Under the pieces are notes generated by a model that worked only from the letters and a program-made list of their open reading frames with translations, was not told the DNA's origin and did not search any database. The position numbers were made by a program, and so were the translations under genes. This document shows, piece after piece, positions 29,780 through 43,184 of a DNA stretch of 64,000 nt. Within the stretch, counting starts at the first letter, position 1, and each line of letters starts with the position of its first letter. The DNA comes from Arenicola marina (Eukaryota > Annelida > Polychaeta > Arenicolidae): NCBI GenBank assembly GCA_964019135.1, contig OZ025265.1:20807143-20871142 (forward strand), read 5' to 3'.

Positions 29780-32360
29780 TGGTACCGACGACCCAAATTT
29801 CGGGCCTTGGCTCATGGAGTAATGTTGTTACACTAATAACTTGTAAACATTATAACAATAACATGTTTTTAAAATTAATTTTGCAGACAAGTCAAGCAAC
29901 TCATGTGGACTACGTACGCGCACGAGTGAGGGAGACATAATGAATTGGTGACATGACAATTGCCATGCGATGAAGCAACCAAGACACGTTTATCCACTGT
30001 TTCGCTATTTTCGCTTTTGTAAACCTTTTGATACCAATTGATATGATATATGTTTTGCTATTAGCACAAAGCACTGACACCCGGCACCGTTGTGCTGTAG
30101 AATTATTAAATGCATAAAGCGTGATTAGCAAACGGATGGTTTGATTCAATTCAACGATATATAGTAGATTACGACGTCACAATCGCATACATAGCTTTGA
30201 TATTGGGACTTAGATGCTGACTAGATAAGCACACATATGCGAGTACTTGCTGGCATTGCTTCGCACACCTATTTTTATGTGCTATGATAGTAGATCTCTA
30301 GACAACGTTAGCTTTCTATTTGAACGAATGCATAGAATGCGGTCAGAATGGCCGTATTTTATCGCATCATATGACAAATTTGGCAAATGAGTTTCACAAA
30401 CCCCAGGGATTCACTTTGTTGAGACGATCGGTATAATCACCAGGCAGAGCCATATTAATGCTGGGCTTAGCAACGGAATAATCTGGAATAAATGTTCCGA
30501 GTGGTTTCATGGCAATAGAAACAAGACTTAACACAATTTGTTATGCTATATATGCGAACGTGTGTCTTGATTTAACGGCATTGAAAAGATTCTGTTTGAT
30601 GTACATGTTTTTTTTTGTCATCTCCTTATGTAATGTGTACGAAATCACTGTGTCCCCAAATTGTTAACTCAGTTGTTGTCAGCGTATATTTTGTTTCGGT
30701 AAATAGATTTGGCTACTGTAGGGACCTGTGGCCGTCTTCCTACCGGGCTGCAATTATGTACGAGTGCAGAGTGCTTGGAAGTCACTTGCTCAGTTATTCT
30801 TGTTATTTATTGTTGCAGCGTGCACTATTGGTCATGTTGTTGTTACTACTATTTCACACTTGTGTCAAGAATGGTGCTTAAATTCTGCCATTTAGATCTA
30901 GCAATTTGGCTTGCGCTGCATCTGTTGCTGTTAACTAGTGAAAGTGTGACGGATATCAGACCGTTTGTTTTTGAAAACGTCCACCTTTGTACATTTCAAG
31001 GGCTTGCAAAGTGGGTTGCAGTGATTGATCCAGTGTTCCGCTCACTACCAGAGACCTTTAGATGATAGAAAAATCTATTGAAATTGTTAGCGGAAGCCAA
31101 AGAAATCAGTGACGCTAACTTGTGAACGTTCTCGCGATAACTGCAGAAAGATCTGGCAATAATTTGTCATGCACATCTCGTATTAACAGAATTATTGGCA
31201 TTTTCACCATGTCAGTATGCTATATTATGGTAAGCTCTGTAATCTGCAGATCTGTGTAGAGGCTTGCTTGGAATGTGAGGCAATGCATGTTCATGAAAAA
31301 AGACATTTGTTTAGTATGGAAGAAAACAAAACTGCAACTTTCGACGACTTAAGGTATCCTGTTTCAACCCTCAAGGATGCTGAACAAGTCAGTGTGTCTG
31401 GTATGAAAGCGAGGAGTATTTGATTTAACATGTTTTGTCATATTTTAAATAGGACTTTTTTTTACACGTATAAGCGTATTTTGGCTTTCTAACGTACCCA
31501 CCACAAGGTAGTAGTACAGTGATATATAATTGTAACACTGCAGTAGTTTATTGAATACCAATTATGTGGACGCAATTCTGTTCGATATGCTGTCTAATTA
31601 AAACGAATTATGGAGTTTCATTTTCCATTCAGTGTTGTGTGAATGCTGGAGTTTGTTCCAGCGTTGTAGACACTTAAATTCTTCATTAGAGATACGTTAT
31701 AAGACAAATACATTATTGATCGATGATAGTCGTATGATCATCTTGCCCGTATAATTGCATATTGAATCCCATGGAAATACGATAATAAAAGTGCTTGGGT
31801 TTGAATTTTTGTTATAATTATTTTCTTACTTTATTTATTGGAGCGGCCTCAATATATGGGTTGGACATTAGCGAGTCAGTCGAGTCAACGGGGGAAACAA
31901 CTTGCGAGTTGGACTGGCCATCAATCGCTTAATATCGGGGTTGGATATTTGGAACCGGTCGCAAAAGACGAGGAATAAAGCAGGAATAATTTAGTATGCC
32001 TACTAATATTTTGTAGCTGGACGGCGTTGTAACGTATCATCCTTTTTCACTCTATCGATTTTGATAGGTGCAGTTATCATTGTTAACAACTGTTAACAAT
32101 GATAAAGTGCATCTATCAAAATCGATCAATGGTTTCACCTGCTGGCACATGATCGCCTTATTTGATTACCTCCACTGAGCTTCTAATATCAGATGAATAA
32201 AAACCTGACCCTTACATGGCCGTCCAGATGTTGTAGTTGCCATTGTCGTTGGTATTATCGATTTTAACCTAAAGCTTCTACTCGTCTGATACAATGTGGC
32301 ATCGACCAAGCATCTCAATTTTCAATAACTTACGAGTCCGGCAAATAAACGGTCACTTAT
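29780..32360. other. Intergenic, nothing recognised except a palindrome
   Basis: AT-rich DNA with short open frames lacking homology or splice support. An imperfect 73-bp palindrome lies at 32054-32126. Confidence 0.65.
32054..32126. repeat. 73-bp palindrome (hairpin)
   Basis: ATCGATTTTGATAGGTGCA and TTATCATTGTTAACA on the left pair with TGTTAACAATGATAA and TGCATCTATCAAAATCGAT on the right around a 1-4-base loop, with only a couple of mismatches. It lies about 380 bp upstream of the next gene. Confidence 0.9.
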
Positions 32361-32364
32361 ATAT

Positions 32365-32504
32365 GTCAATAATACACCGACCGGAGTCATTTTGCTACAA
32401 TCCTATACGTGATATGCGCCCACGAGACGCGTTCACCCAGCCCATATAAAACAGTTGCCGTTCAGTTGTAACGTAGCTTCCCGATGTACACACATTACAC
32501 AAGG
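32365..32504 (+). promoter_or_regulatory. TATA-containing core promoter of the DUF1647-like gene
   Basis: TATAAA at 32445-32450 lies 55 bp upstream of the ATG. The block ACCGACCGGAGTCATTTTGC and CCAGCCCATATA is also present, inverted, upstream of the orphan paralogous exon at 47634-47763; conservation between copies supports function. Confidence 0.6.
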
Positions 32505-35500
32505 ATGAAATCATCCATAACGCGTCTAGTTCTACTGTTAATTTTACTATTCATAACAATCTTCAAATTGAATAAGGTGTACAATCAAGTGGACGCGTTA
32601 AGAGGTAAGTTCCAAATAATCTCATAGCAAATGGTAAATTACATTTACTCGATACAAGCGTACAACACGTGAGTCTGGTCACAATAGGTGTCTGGTGATC
32701 CAGGTTTTTTGCAGTGCCTGATATGTCCGAATACGTTAGAACGAAATGTTCCGTTTGACCACACAGCTCAATGTTTTTTATTCTACTATATTTATGGAAG
32801 ATCGAACTTTGTAATGGATGACGGATTAGGTGCAAAATGTCAAAAATGTGTGTTTTTTTTCTTAGAGTTGACTAACCAAGAAACGTAAGACACTTCGTCA
32901 TTAGGTTATGTAAGTTAATTGATTCATTTATCAGCAGCTATGCTATTGTACTTGTATTAGCCTCTGATGTATTTCAAGCCATATCTACTTGTATGTTATC
33001 TATGTCGAATGCTACAAACCAAGTTTGTTAAAACACGAATTTGTTGACGTGTTATTTTTGAGTAAATATTACATTGCGGACCTTCAAAATGACCTCCATA
33101 CTCACAATTGTGTCTCATATGGCACTACCTATATGCATATATGCCACCCAAATGACCCATTTTTCGTTTTTTTCTCTCAATCCCGGCAGCAGCAATCAAC
33201 ACTTTGTCTTGAAGTGCCCACCTGAGACTGAAGTGTTTTTTTCTTCAAAATTGCAGTTCTTGGCCATATATTACAGTTGATGTCAGAATTGTTCAAACTA
33301 AAATTGCAGCTCTTGACTGTATATTCCAGTTTATATCTAAAAAAATACATAAAAGCCAAGAACTAATCTCCAGATACTTTGCAATGATTGTCAGTGTCTA
33401 TTTTTGATGGCTTCTTAAACCAAAAATTCGTTCTCAATGACCACACAATCTTCAAATGTTCTCGCGCTCTCCAAGTTTGTAGGTGGACATAGATTTAGAG
33501 TGTACCTGCTTTACAAAACAATGCCGTCAAGTTTTTGCATACAAGTGTGTGCAAATACACTGAGAACCTAAATACATCATTTTCATTCAGACTATTTTGA
33601 AAGTTTCACAGGGAACATATTGCTGCATGAGTAACTTTAACTTACAGTACATGTTTCAGTGAACTTACAGAATAGCACCACATCGACTGACGGCCGAGAA
33701 CGCTACAATGGAGAATCCACCGCACAGCACTCGCAAGATGTTAATCATGCAAGTGGCCCCGATTCGCTTTTGATTGAGGTAAGGCCAATGTCAATTGGAC
33801 TTTACAACAACATATTAAATAATAAGCCTAATAAATAATAATAGGTAGATTACTTAATCATCTGTTTCTCTGTATTTGATTATAAGCTCAACCATTAGCG
33901 CCCACAACCATGCCTATTCATATTATTATTCCTGTTATGCCGATACAAGAACAAACATATTTGTTTTAATGGAAACTAAATTGTTTTTCAAGATACTCCC
34001 CTGTGCAAAAATTGCTGTAAGACCAGCTTTAAGAATATCGACTACTCTGGTACAGCTCAAATTGAGCAATTGAGCTGATACAGCTAAAATTGAGCAATTT
34101 AGGCTTATGTATCTTAAAGGGGGTTTAATTTCACAATTGGAAAGCAGGCAGTTCCTATGCAAATTCCTGACACATAAGAACGGCGGTTGGGTAAATTAAT
34201 TAGCAAAATTTACATAATATACCCTTAGGAGAGTAAATATAGCAATCTGGTTATTTTTACACAAGTGTGGCACATTTTCTCAGTCAGGACATCTGAACAA
34301 ACTCGGGCATCAACTCTAAACGATCAAAACCAATTTGACGCCAAGTGACGTAGGTTCCGGTTTAATTGTCAGGCTGGTGAAGGGTATTTGTGGACATTCA
34401 GATGAATTGCCATTTTTGAGAAAGGATGTGACCAGTAGGTGTTCGTAGTGTTGAATTCATAGTAGGAGGAATACTTTTTCAGCCTGCGATGTTTTTTAAC
34501 TGAATTTTTTACCCCCCCCCCCGCCAAATAGCATGACTGCCCGTCCCATGCCCACAAGGCATCAGCTCCTCACGCCTATCACTTGAACCAAAATGAGCCA
34601 TTTCGTGGGCTATATCATTTAAGATGGACAAAAATGTTAATTTAGAAATTTCGTTGGTTTTTGTTATTTCCGTTCAGGAGACATCTGTGCCTCTGTCGTA
34701 CCGCCCTCCTCCCCAGTCCCGCGTCACGACACCCGGTAAGGCGATGAACGTCAGCACAACGCTACTGCGCAGGCTCGAGATTCCGCCAACGAGGTTCAAG
34801 ACACTGACGTCACAGAACGTCCGAGACCACGTGTTTGTGACCGCCGCCAGCAGTAACCACTTCAACGAGAGTCGGGACTGCGTGGCCGGGATTCAGCAGT
34901 TCTTTTCCGGTCGGCAAATACTCTACTTTGACATCGGGCTGACGGAGGAACAACGCAACGAGGTTAAACATAGTTTGATATCAGATCGCAAAGAAACTAA
35001 ATTGATCGTTTGAACGACTGCCACTTATATCCCCATGATGGTTCAGACCGGTCGGAAGGACGCTGAAACTAACCGTGTGCATGTCTGAATATTCTTTTCC
35101 CTCTCAATAATAATAATAATAATAATAATAATAAGTTTATTGCCAAAAGAACACACAAATTACATTCATTTAGTACATCTTTACAATACATTTATAGTGG
35201 CAAGAGCAGAAGCCAAAGGCTTATTCGCTCGTATATGGTGAACGTGGTTAGAGTTGAAATTGATTTGCCAGCAAGCTAACAAAGAAAGAAAGCGAGAAGA
35301 GAACAGTCAAAAGTAAATAATTAAATAAATAAACATAAAAGTATAGGAGCCATTGAATGTTGATTAACGTCTAGCACAGCTAGCCACAGTGAAAAAAAAA
35401 AAAAAAAAAAAAAAAATGTAAAGGCAACAGACTATTCAACAGTTACCGTGTTTAATATAATGCGTTTAACTTCTTTATTAAACATGTATTTTGACGTGCA

Positions 35501-38500
35501 AAAATTTACCTTTCTAAGCCATTTATTAAATATCCTGGGACCCGTGGTTCTTATTCCCTTCTCAGATAAAGTAGTCTTTGGTTTATGTACCCGCAGATGA
35601 GTAGACGCCCTTGTATTGTAACTGTGTACTTGCGACGTTGGAGTAAATATATCAGCGATAGTCCTGGGAATTGTACCTTGGTAGTAATTATACATAGTTA
35701 TAACTATTTTATATTCATTTAGATAAACAATTGGTAACAAATTATACTTTAAGAAGAGTGGTTTTGTGTGTGAAAGCCTTGGTACCGATATTATTCTAAT
35801 GGCTCTTTTCTGCAACGTAATGAGAGGTTTTAAATATTTATGACATGTACCGCCCCAAACTTCGTTGGCATAGTCAAGGTAAGGGTAAGTAAAGCTGGAG
35901 TACAAGGTGCGTAGGGTGTCGCTGTTTAACAGCTTTCTTGCTTTTACCAAAATACCTACTCCCCGAGCAACCTTTCCCTTAATATATTGGATATGTTCAT
36001 TCCATGTTAAATTAGCATCTAGTTGAACTCCTAAGAATTTCAGACTTGATACTTGCATAATTGTCTCTCCTGCAAGCCTAACCTCAGGACAATGATGAAG
36101 TTTCTTTTTGGCAGACCTAAATACCATATACTTTGTCTTTTTAATGTTTAAGGTTAATTTATTTTACCGCAGCCAGTACCTTACTTTATCCATCTCGTTA
36201 TTAAGCGTCAGGATCATTTGATCGATATTTTTACCCGATATGAAAAAACTGGCATCATCAGCAAATAATATACCAAATAATAAGGAGCTGACATTTGTGA
36301 GATCATTAATGTAGATCAAAAAGAGAAGCGGCCCTAATACAGAACCTTGTGGAACCCCGTCTGCAATTTTAGAGGTAGACGAGTTAATGTTATTATATTC
36401 GACATATTGTTTACGTTCGTAATAATAGCTTCTGAACCAGTTTAATGATATACCTCTGACTCCAAATTTTTCCAATTTTAAAAGCAGGATGTCATGATTA
36501 ACAGTATCAAAAGCTTTTGACAAGTCCAGAAATAATCCTATGGTGTAGTCTCATTCGTCGATAGCAGTAGAAATTTTATCTACAAGGAGAATAAGGGCCA
36601 GCGACGTGGAATGATTTGACCTGAATCCAAATTGGTGTTCATACAGCAAGTTGTATTTATTAATAAAGTTGATAAGCCTATTATACATTAATCTTTCAAA
36701 TATCTTTGAAAGCGTTGAGAGGACTGATACTGGACGATAATTGCTAAACAGTTTATCGTCACCATTTTTAAAAACAGGAATTACCTTTGCGATTTTTAGC
36801 TCATCTGGAAAAACTCCCTGGCTGAAGGAGAGATTTATTATGTGTGTGAGCGGGCTCTTAAGCGTATGCAAGGCCGATTTTATTACTTTAGCCGAGATTA
36901 ACCATCCATACCATACAGGTCGTGATTACTCTCTGTAAACCATGTTTCTGTCAAAGCACATACCGGAAAATTATACGATAATGTTTCGAGATAAGACTTA
37001 AAATGTGCAAAATTCTTTTGTGCGCTTCTGATATTCATGTGCATCACGGAAAATGCCGCGTCATTAATATCACCATCTGCTATTAGCTTATTAAATCCGT
37101 CTTCTAGATAATAGTCACAGTTTGCATATGGTTGCATAATTTCGTGATAAAAGTTCATATCCGGATCAATATCATCCAAGGGCAGTCGGTGTTGGAATTC
37201 AATTCAAAAGGATTAAAAAGCAGTTGTTCCAGTACATCTAATGGTATTGAGCAACTATTCCAACTGCCTTCAGTAATAGCCATCATGAATTCGTTATCGT
37301 TCACAATATCATTAAAAGGAAACATCTCTGACGTACATTTCACACAATACCAGGTCTCATGGGACGTTATGCTGTTTGGGCGACTTTTGGTAATGCCACT
37401 TAAACAATTAGCGTGAAACGTTTTCTTACAGATGACACATTCAATTTGATACGCATGCTTCAAGATCTTTTTCTTGCATACAGGACACTGTGGCTTATAT
37501 AACATTATCTGCCATAATGACTCTTCCCCTCGAAAAACTCACAGCCCCAACGTATATTACAGAAACAAAAGCAGAAACAGAAACAACGGACTTCACGAAC
37601 TAACATAAATCAATCAATTACCCGATTGAGCTGAGCTGGTGGTCTATCAGCTCGCTTACAGCAACAACTGTATTGTGTTAACCATATGCACACGTGACAC
37701 TCAATGCCCCTTCCAATCGTAGAGTAGGTCAAACTAAACTCACTAAGAACTGCGGTCCTATGTCTAGTTTGTAAGTGAACAGGTACAACTCGATATAACA
37801 GGTCATGACGTGTCAATGCCCATTTCCGTCATTGCGGTAAACGTTTTAGTTTGCATAAATAAACAAAGACATGCATCAACTCATTTACTCTAGTACTGGC
37901 CTGCATACCCAATAAGTTCACTTGGATCTAAGCTGTTTTCTGTTGCAATTTACAAGACCGAGATTAAACTCCGACTCAATAACACCATTGGTGACACCAT
38001 TCACAGTTAGGGGGTCAAGGAGTTGAAGGGCCAAGACAGGGAGACCTGGTAGGTTAGGTCCATGACATCCACCCTCACATTTTAAAAGATTACGTGCGCA
38101 GGACATACTGCAGCCGGGGACTTCATGGCCTGGTGGCGTCACGTATCATAGTCAGGCTGAGCATTACCGGAGCAGTTAACAGAGGGGTTCGATACACAAC
38201 CGAATTGTTAAAACTAATAGACAGACACAAATTCATGGTCCCAGTGAAGGAGTTGGTTTTCCATCAAAATAACACGTAGCCACATTCCACATGCCCAGTG
38301 TGAGCAGATTAAAATTAGCTGCACTCGCTACGCCACCCCTCATGATTGCAACGACTAATTAGGGAAGGCCCTGTCAATATGAGCAGTTACTGAACGCTGC
38401 TGCTAACAGGCACTGCGGCCTAATAGACAATCATACGTTTAGATATAACATATCCATATTATACACATCTTCTCGGCGTTTATATCACATACAGCAAGAC

Positions 38501-39999
38501 AATTTAATAATAAAAAACCATTCGGTTACCTTATAATACGTCGTATAGGATACCAGTTAATCAGTTGGAAATAATCATTGAATTTACCTTATCGTGAGGG
38601 GCTTCCAATGGGGTTTACGTACCATCTTTACACGGGATCGAAGCGTGATATAGGCTACTGAAATATTTATATTACCAATCTCTTTTCCATGTCAAATAAG
38701 TATATTCTGCCTTGGATTTAAATCCTGTAAGCCTGCGGGCTATCCGGAGAGATGCAAACTTGTTCACCGGAGCAGAAGTTGGTGGCCGGCTTTATATCCC
38801 TGCGCGCCTGTTCGCTGTTCGTTATTATGTGTGATGTCGAACGCGGCTCGCTAGGACGTCCGCGCGCGATATAAATAAACCGCGCAGTTTTATGTTGAAA
38901 TTGTTGTTTTAAAGACTCAAAGAGATATAAAACATATGCATCATAATTTTGAGATACTTTTAGTCTTGATTCTAAAATGTAAAAAATCTGAGATTGCGTA
39001 TGTAAATAGGCTGCCTTAAAGCCACTAAAGCCTTCATCATCGCTTGACTATTTCTCGGAAGTTAGTGATTGAATTATCGACTACATTTTGGGTTGGAATG
39101 CAGTGGCAAGATACTCCAAAGCACCGTGACAAGGCGTGACATGCGCACTTAGGTTCCGTACTCCTATACCTGACTTTTTCAGATAAAAGGCTGGTGCGAC
39201 GTTGAGTTGAGGGAGTTCGCCTTCGAGGACTTCCCACCGCACGTCAGCAATCGATACACATACGCCTTCAAACCCATCATTATTAGGGTAAGTAAGTTTG
39301 GGACAACTGAACCAGATTCGCCTCGATACGGCATTGTGGGCTTTCGGAGTATACACGTATTATATTGAGATCTTCGTGAAGAATCCGTGCTCGCCTGTTT
39401 GAAGTCAGGCTTAAATATATTATGTTCTTTTAACACTTTAACAGAATGTGATGGTGGAGTTTGACGGCATATTCTGGGTGGATGCTTCAATTCGCATAAA
39501 GCACAACGACTGGGAAACCGTCTACGAGCATGTTATGGATACGAATGGATTTTACATGGCGAGAAATACGGGGATCCCTCTCTTTGCTGTCACACATCCG
39601 GGCATATATGAGTATCTACCCACGGACCTCGAGTACCAGAAAGGATATGCAGGCGCTGCTGCGTCGGGGGCTCTGATTCTGCACAACACAAAGACAACTT
39701 ATTGGAATATATTGCATTGGTGGTTCTTGTGCAGTCTTGACCCAGCATGCATTGCGCCTACTGAGCAGCGATTATGCGGAGATTGGGGGAAGTGTGTTGA
39801 AGCAGGCGTTGGCGCCACGTGCTGGGCTGGTTGTCATCGTTACGACCAATCGGCCATTAACATTGTGGTGGCAAACGTCATGAGGGATCAAGGGCACGTG
39901 TACTTACAACCGGGCGGGGAGAACCCGACGATCACTGTAGAAAGGAGACCAACAAATTGGTACACGCTTCGACATTGCACATTAGACACCCTAAAATAA
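32505..39999 (+). CDS. DUF1647-like type II membrane protein, 5 exons, 387 aa
   Basis: Exons are 32505-32604, 33660-33778, 34678-34962, 39183-39287 and 39445-39999, phases 1, 0, 0, 0. The start [20 protein letters not shown] is a short cytoplasmic end plus one membrane anchor without a cleavage site, as in Golgi glycosyltransferases. A Ser/Thr/Asn stem follows (one NST sequon). The luminal domain has [93 protein letters not shown] and a Cys-rich [15 protein letters not shown] end. This order of motifs matches my knowledge of DUF1647 proteins (nematode and lancelet families of glycosyltransferase-like fold, function unproven). The donor after exon 3 (GTTAAA) is weak. A poly(A) signal AATAAA lies at 40061. 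Confidence 0.8.
33231..33340. repeat. Short ~54-bp direct duplication in intron 2
   Basis: TTCAAAATTGCAGTTCTTGG and TTCAAACTAAAATTGCAGCT, continuing CTTGACTGTATATTCCAGTT, form two diverged tandem copies. Confidence 0.5.
35104..37530 (-). mobile_element. Truncated and mutated CR1/L2-type LINE, antisense in intron 3
   Basis: Read on the minus strand, it has a PHD-like zinc finger ([20 protein letters not shown] then HANC and WYCVKC, 37505-37155). The start of an APE-type endonuclease follows ([26 protein letters not shown], to 36900). The rest of the endonuclease and the start of the RT are missing. Reverse transcriptase continues from 36871 ([67 protein letters not shown]) to a C-terminal region ending near 35432. 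Frame breaks occur near 37160, 36890, 36540 and 36150. The 3' tail is an ATT/AAT microsatellite at 35105-35134. Confidence 0.9.
38670..39018. repeat. Dispersed ~350-bp repeat, copy 2
   Basis: Same-orientation partner of 5986-6337, here in intron 3 of the DUF1647-like gene, 165 bp upstream of exon 4. Confidence 0.85.
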
Positions 40000-40060
40000 C
40001 ATAAAGACCTGCTCTTCGCATACTGGATACTTGGTCTTTACCAATTATATATTTTGGTTC

Positions 40061-40066
40061 AATAAA
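40061..40066 (+). terminator. Poly(A) signal AATAAA of the DUF1647-like gene
   Basis: Canonical hexamer 62 bp after the stop codon. Confidence 0.6.
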
Positions 40067-43000
40067 CTGTTGATGTTTTAGATTATATATGTTGTGCTCA
40101 TTCTTATTGATCGATTCGTTGGTTATTCCGTATTATTACGCCGAATACACATTTTCGAATTCACCGTTATATTATCACTAAATCTGTATGGATTTTCACT
40201 AAGTTATCACAAAATCTTACTTGAGCCACGTAGTAATCGTGGTATAACAAAATAATATTGCTTATGTGTTTATATGGTTTCCCGATATAGTATTAATTAT
40301 TACGTAGGTTTTAATCTGTAATAATGCGAGCATTATCCAGTACATCCAAGTGAAATTTAAATTTCGTAATCGCCAGCATGAAATAATTGATTGTACGAGA
40401 GCATACTTACATAGACGTCTATATGCTTTCGGGGTTACATTTACAGACAAGTTACGCACGCTCAACCTGAAATCATGCAATTATGTTACTAGAAATACGG
40501 AAAGTTACAATTTTATAATTAAGAAACATTTTGAAGCATGAAAAAGTACAAAACATCTGACATTACAAAATGTACCCCGTCAAAACAACACCGGTTTGCG
40601 TGTAGTCTACCCGATAAGTTACATGCATATTAGTATTATTACTATAAATCGAATATCAAAAGCTAGAAAAGTCTGTGAGGAAATTATCTTTCTTGTTATA
40701 CTCCTTGTGCTTTAATGCGACCCAATTGATAGCAAAGTGCAAGGATTAAAGTAACGTGTTCACTAGAGGCATTAACATATTATTTTGTACCGTTTGCCAA
40801 TAGTAAATGACTACTATTTACACAAAAACCTGTTCAAACCTGAGCTTAAACTCGTCTATTACGTAGGTTTTCGTATAATTCAAATAAAAATGCATTTTTT
40901 TTTCTTTGCCTGTTTGGCATTTACTTCGCTTGACCGCTGCAAGGACCATGGCAAAATTGAACTTTGAGCTGACAGAGGTCTACGTCATCACAATGAAGTG
41001 TCGTTTAATTATCAATAACGACATCACAAAAACATTATCATGTGTTAGTTTGGAAAGCAGCATGAGAATTATTGGTAAGGGGGGGGGGGGAGATACCCGT
41101 GCCCCTCCCCCCATATATTGATCGGAGTAGGGTGGGCGGTACGGGCCCGACATATACTTCGTTTGTGTCCCATTCATTAATTTCCTCAGATTCTTATGCC
41201 AGTTAATAATTTTCAACAGATCAACTCGTCTGGTGTCATCTATTTGGCAAATATAGGCCCATGAATAATCCATTGAGATCTCCTACACGTATACGTGGAT
41301 ACCTCGTCATAACTCCAAGAACCGGCACGTCATAAATAGGACGGCTTAATGCACTTTCTTTCGTCATCTACATTTTGTTAACTAGATCATTGCTATGTAA
41401 TTCCTACATCACCAATGCCGATAGTAGCCTATATACATAGATACCAGACTGTGACCGACGTACGTTGCATCCATGACTCGTTGTCTGGTCTTGGGTAATG
41501 CCCACTGGTCTCCTAGTTTGACGTTTGCAGTGCAAGTTCCAGTACCAGCTCAGGCGTGCGTAGATGGCAACGAAACCAAACAATAATGTAAAACAATAGG
41601 GACCCGACCTCTGCATCTGCGATTGTTGAGTTGGTAACCCTGTTATTGGAATAATTCTTCTTATTTTTTTCGGGGGTCGGAGGGGGGGGGGGGGGGGAGG
41701 TGATTTTGCATGTCACTGGTGGCTGCTTCTTCGTTACATTCGCAATGCCACAAAAAGAAGATATTGTCAAGCATAGCTTATAAAAAAAAGACGCAAATCG
41801 GGGTGATAGGTGTAACTTGAACATGTTAGTACTGACTGCGACTATGTACATGCAATATCGACCGGGTTATAGGCCGAAACGTCACTGCGCCGTCAGTCAT
41901 TAGGCGTATCGAGTCTTTATAATGGGATTGACCACGTCAAAGTGGGATTATTTTCTACCGTCCAAACTACTGGTTCGATTTCGATGCTATATTGATGTCA
42001 GTAATATAGGCACATAGTCAACCACCTATGAGTCATCTACCTGCATTCATGTAGTCAAAGCGATTTCTTACACTTTGGGAAGTGTAACAAGTTGATCAGC
42101 CAACTCGAAAACTATAAATGTGAGGGAAAATCTAAGTCGATAATGCGTTTCCGCCTCTCTCAAAGAAATACTCCCAAACTAACTGTGAATCTCTAGACCC
42201 AATATTAACGGAGTCACGCGGGAAAACATGTTTTGTGACCTTGACCTTGGAAGCGTGACCTTGAGCCATATAGTACTTCGCGCGCAAATACTAATGTCAT
42301 GTCTCAAGGTGTCATTTGTCTGACTTGTTCCCTTCATGGGGAAATTGAGGATGCTCTTTCCCGCCAAACTCTTCTCGTAGGGTCCAATCTTAAAGTTTGG
42401 CAATTTTTGCAAAAAACTATTCGGGCGATTCACAAAATTGAAACTCCGTATGCAATGTACCTATCGATCCAATACGAGAATTAATTTTGAGCGTGATTAA
42501 ATGAAAACATGCGCTATCTACGAACTTAGCCTTACAATGGCCATTCCGCATCTTTTTGCGAATTTGGAAATCGATATCTTATGGCATTCGAAAGATAATG
42601 CGTTGCGTTACAGACAGCCAGACACGACGAAATCGGATATTTTCGTCTTAATAAAGCAGTTGCGCTATTCTGGCATGCGTTTCATCTTTAGTACTTTTTA
42701 CTACCAAATGAACCAAAGGTAAAAATTATGATGTTGATTGAAGTGTTTAGTGACTTGTCAATCACCGTATTAGCCTTAGGCATGTGTGAAAATCAAGTCG
42801 ATAATCGTTTAGTAGATCCAGTAAATAGATAAGTAAATATGCGTCTAGAGAGCGGACATTTGTCGCAGGCCTATAAAGATAACCATTTAGAACAAAAACT
42901 GTCATACCCCAACAAAACTCATATTTCACATGTAGACCAACGCTAAATTTCTAGGGGACGAAGTTTGGTGTCATGTTGGAGGCTTTGTGGTGGAACCCTC

Positions 43001-43180
43001 TCAAACCCAGCAATGTATTAAGTACCTCACTCGCCCCTCCCCCTCTCCCTGGCTCCCCGACAGGTCACGCTTGTGCCTTGCTGTGTGTGACACGGACTCA
43101 TTATACTCAACCAAATAGCGTCTAGGATCCAAGACGGTATTTGGACCATTTTACGAGGCATGCTTGTGCTTGAAATACCG
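40067..43180. other. Intergenic, no gene recognised
   Basis: AT-rich sequence with two poly-G runs (about 41079-41090 and 41682-41698). Short frames have no supported coding character. Confidence 0.65.
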
Positions 43181-43184
43181 ATGA

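Noticed and set aside
30615-31423. Short frames at 30.6-31.4 kb as a gene
   Set aside because: Overlapping frames with Leu/Val/Cys-rich composition and no recognisable domain or consistent splice chain.
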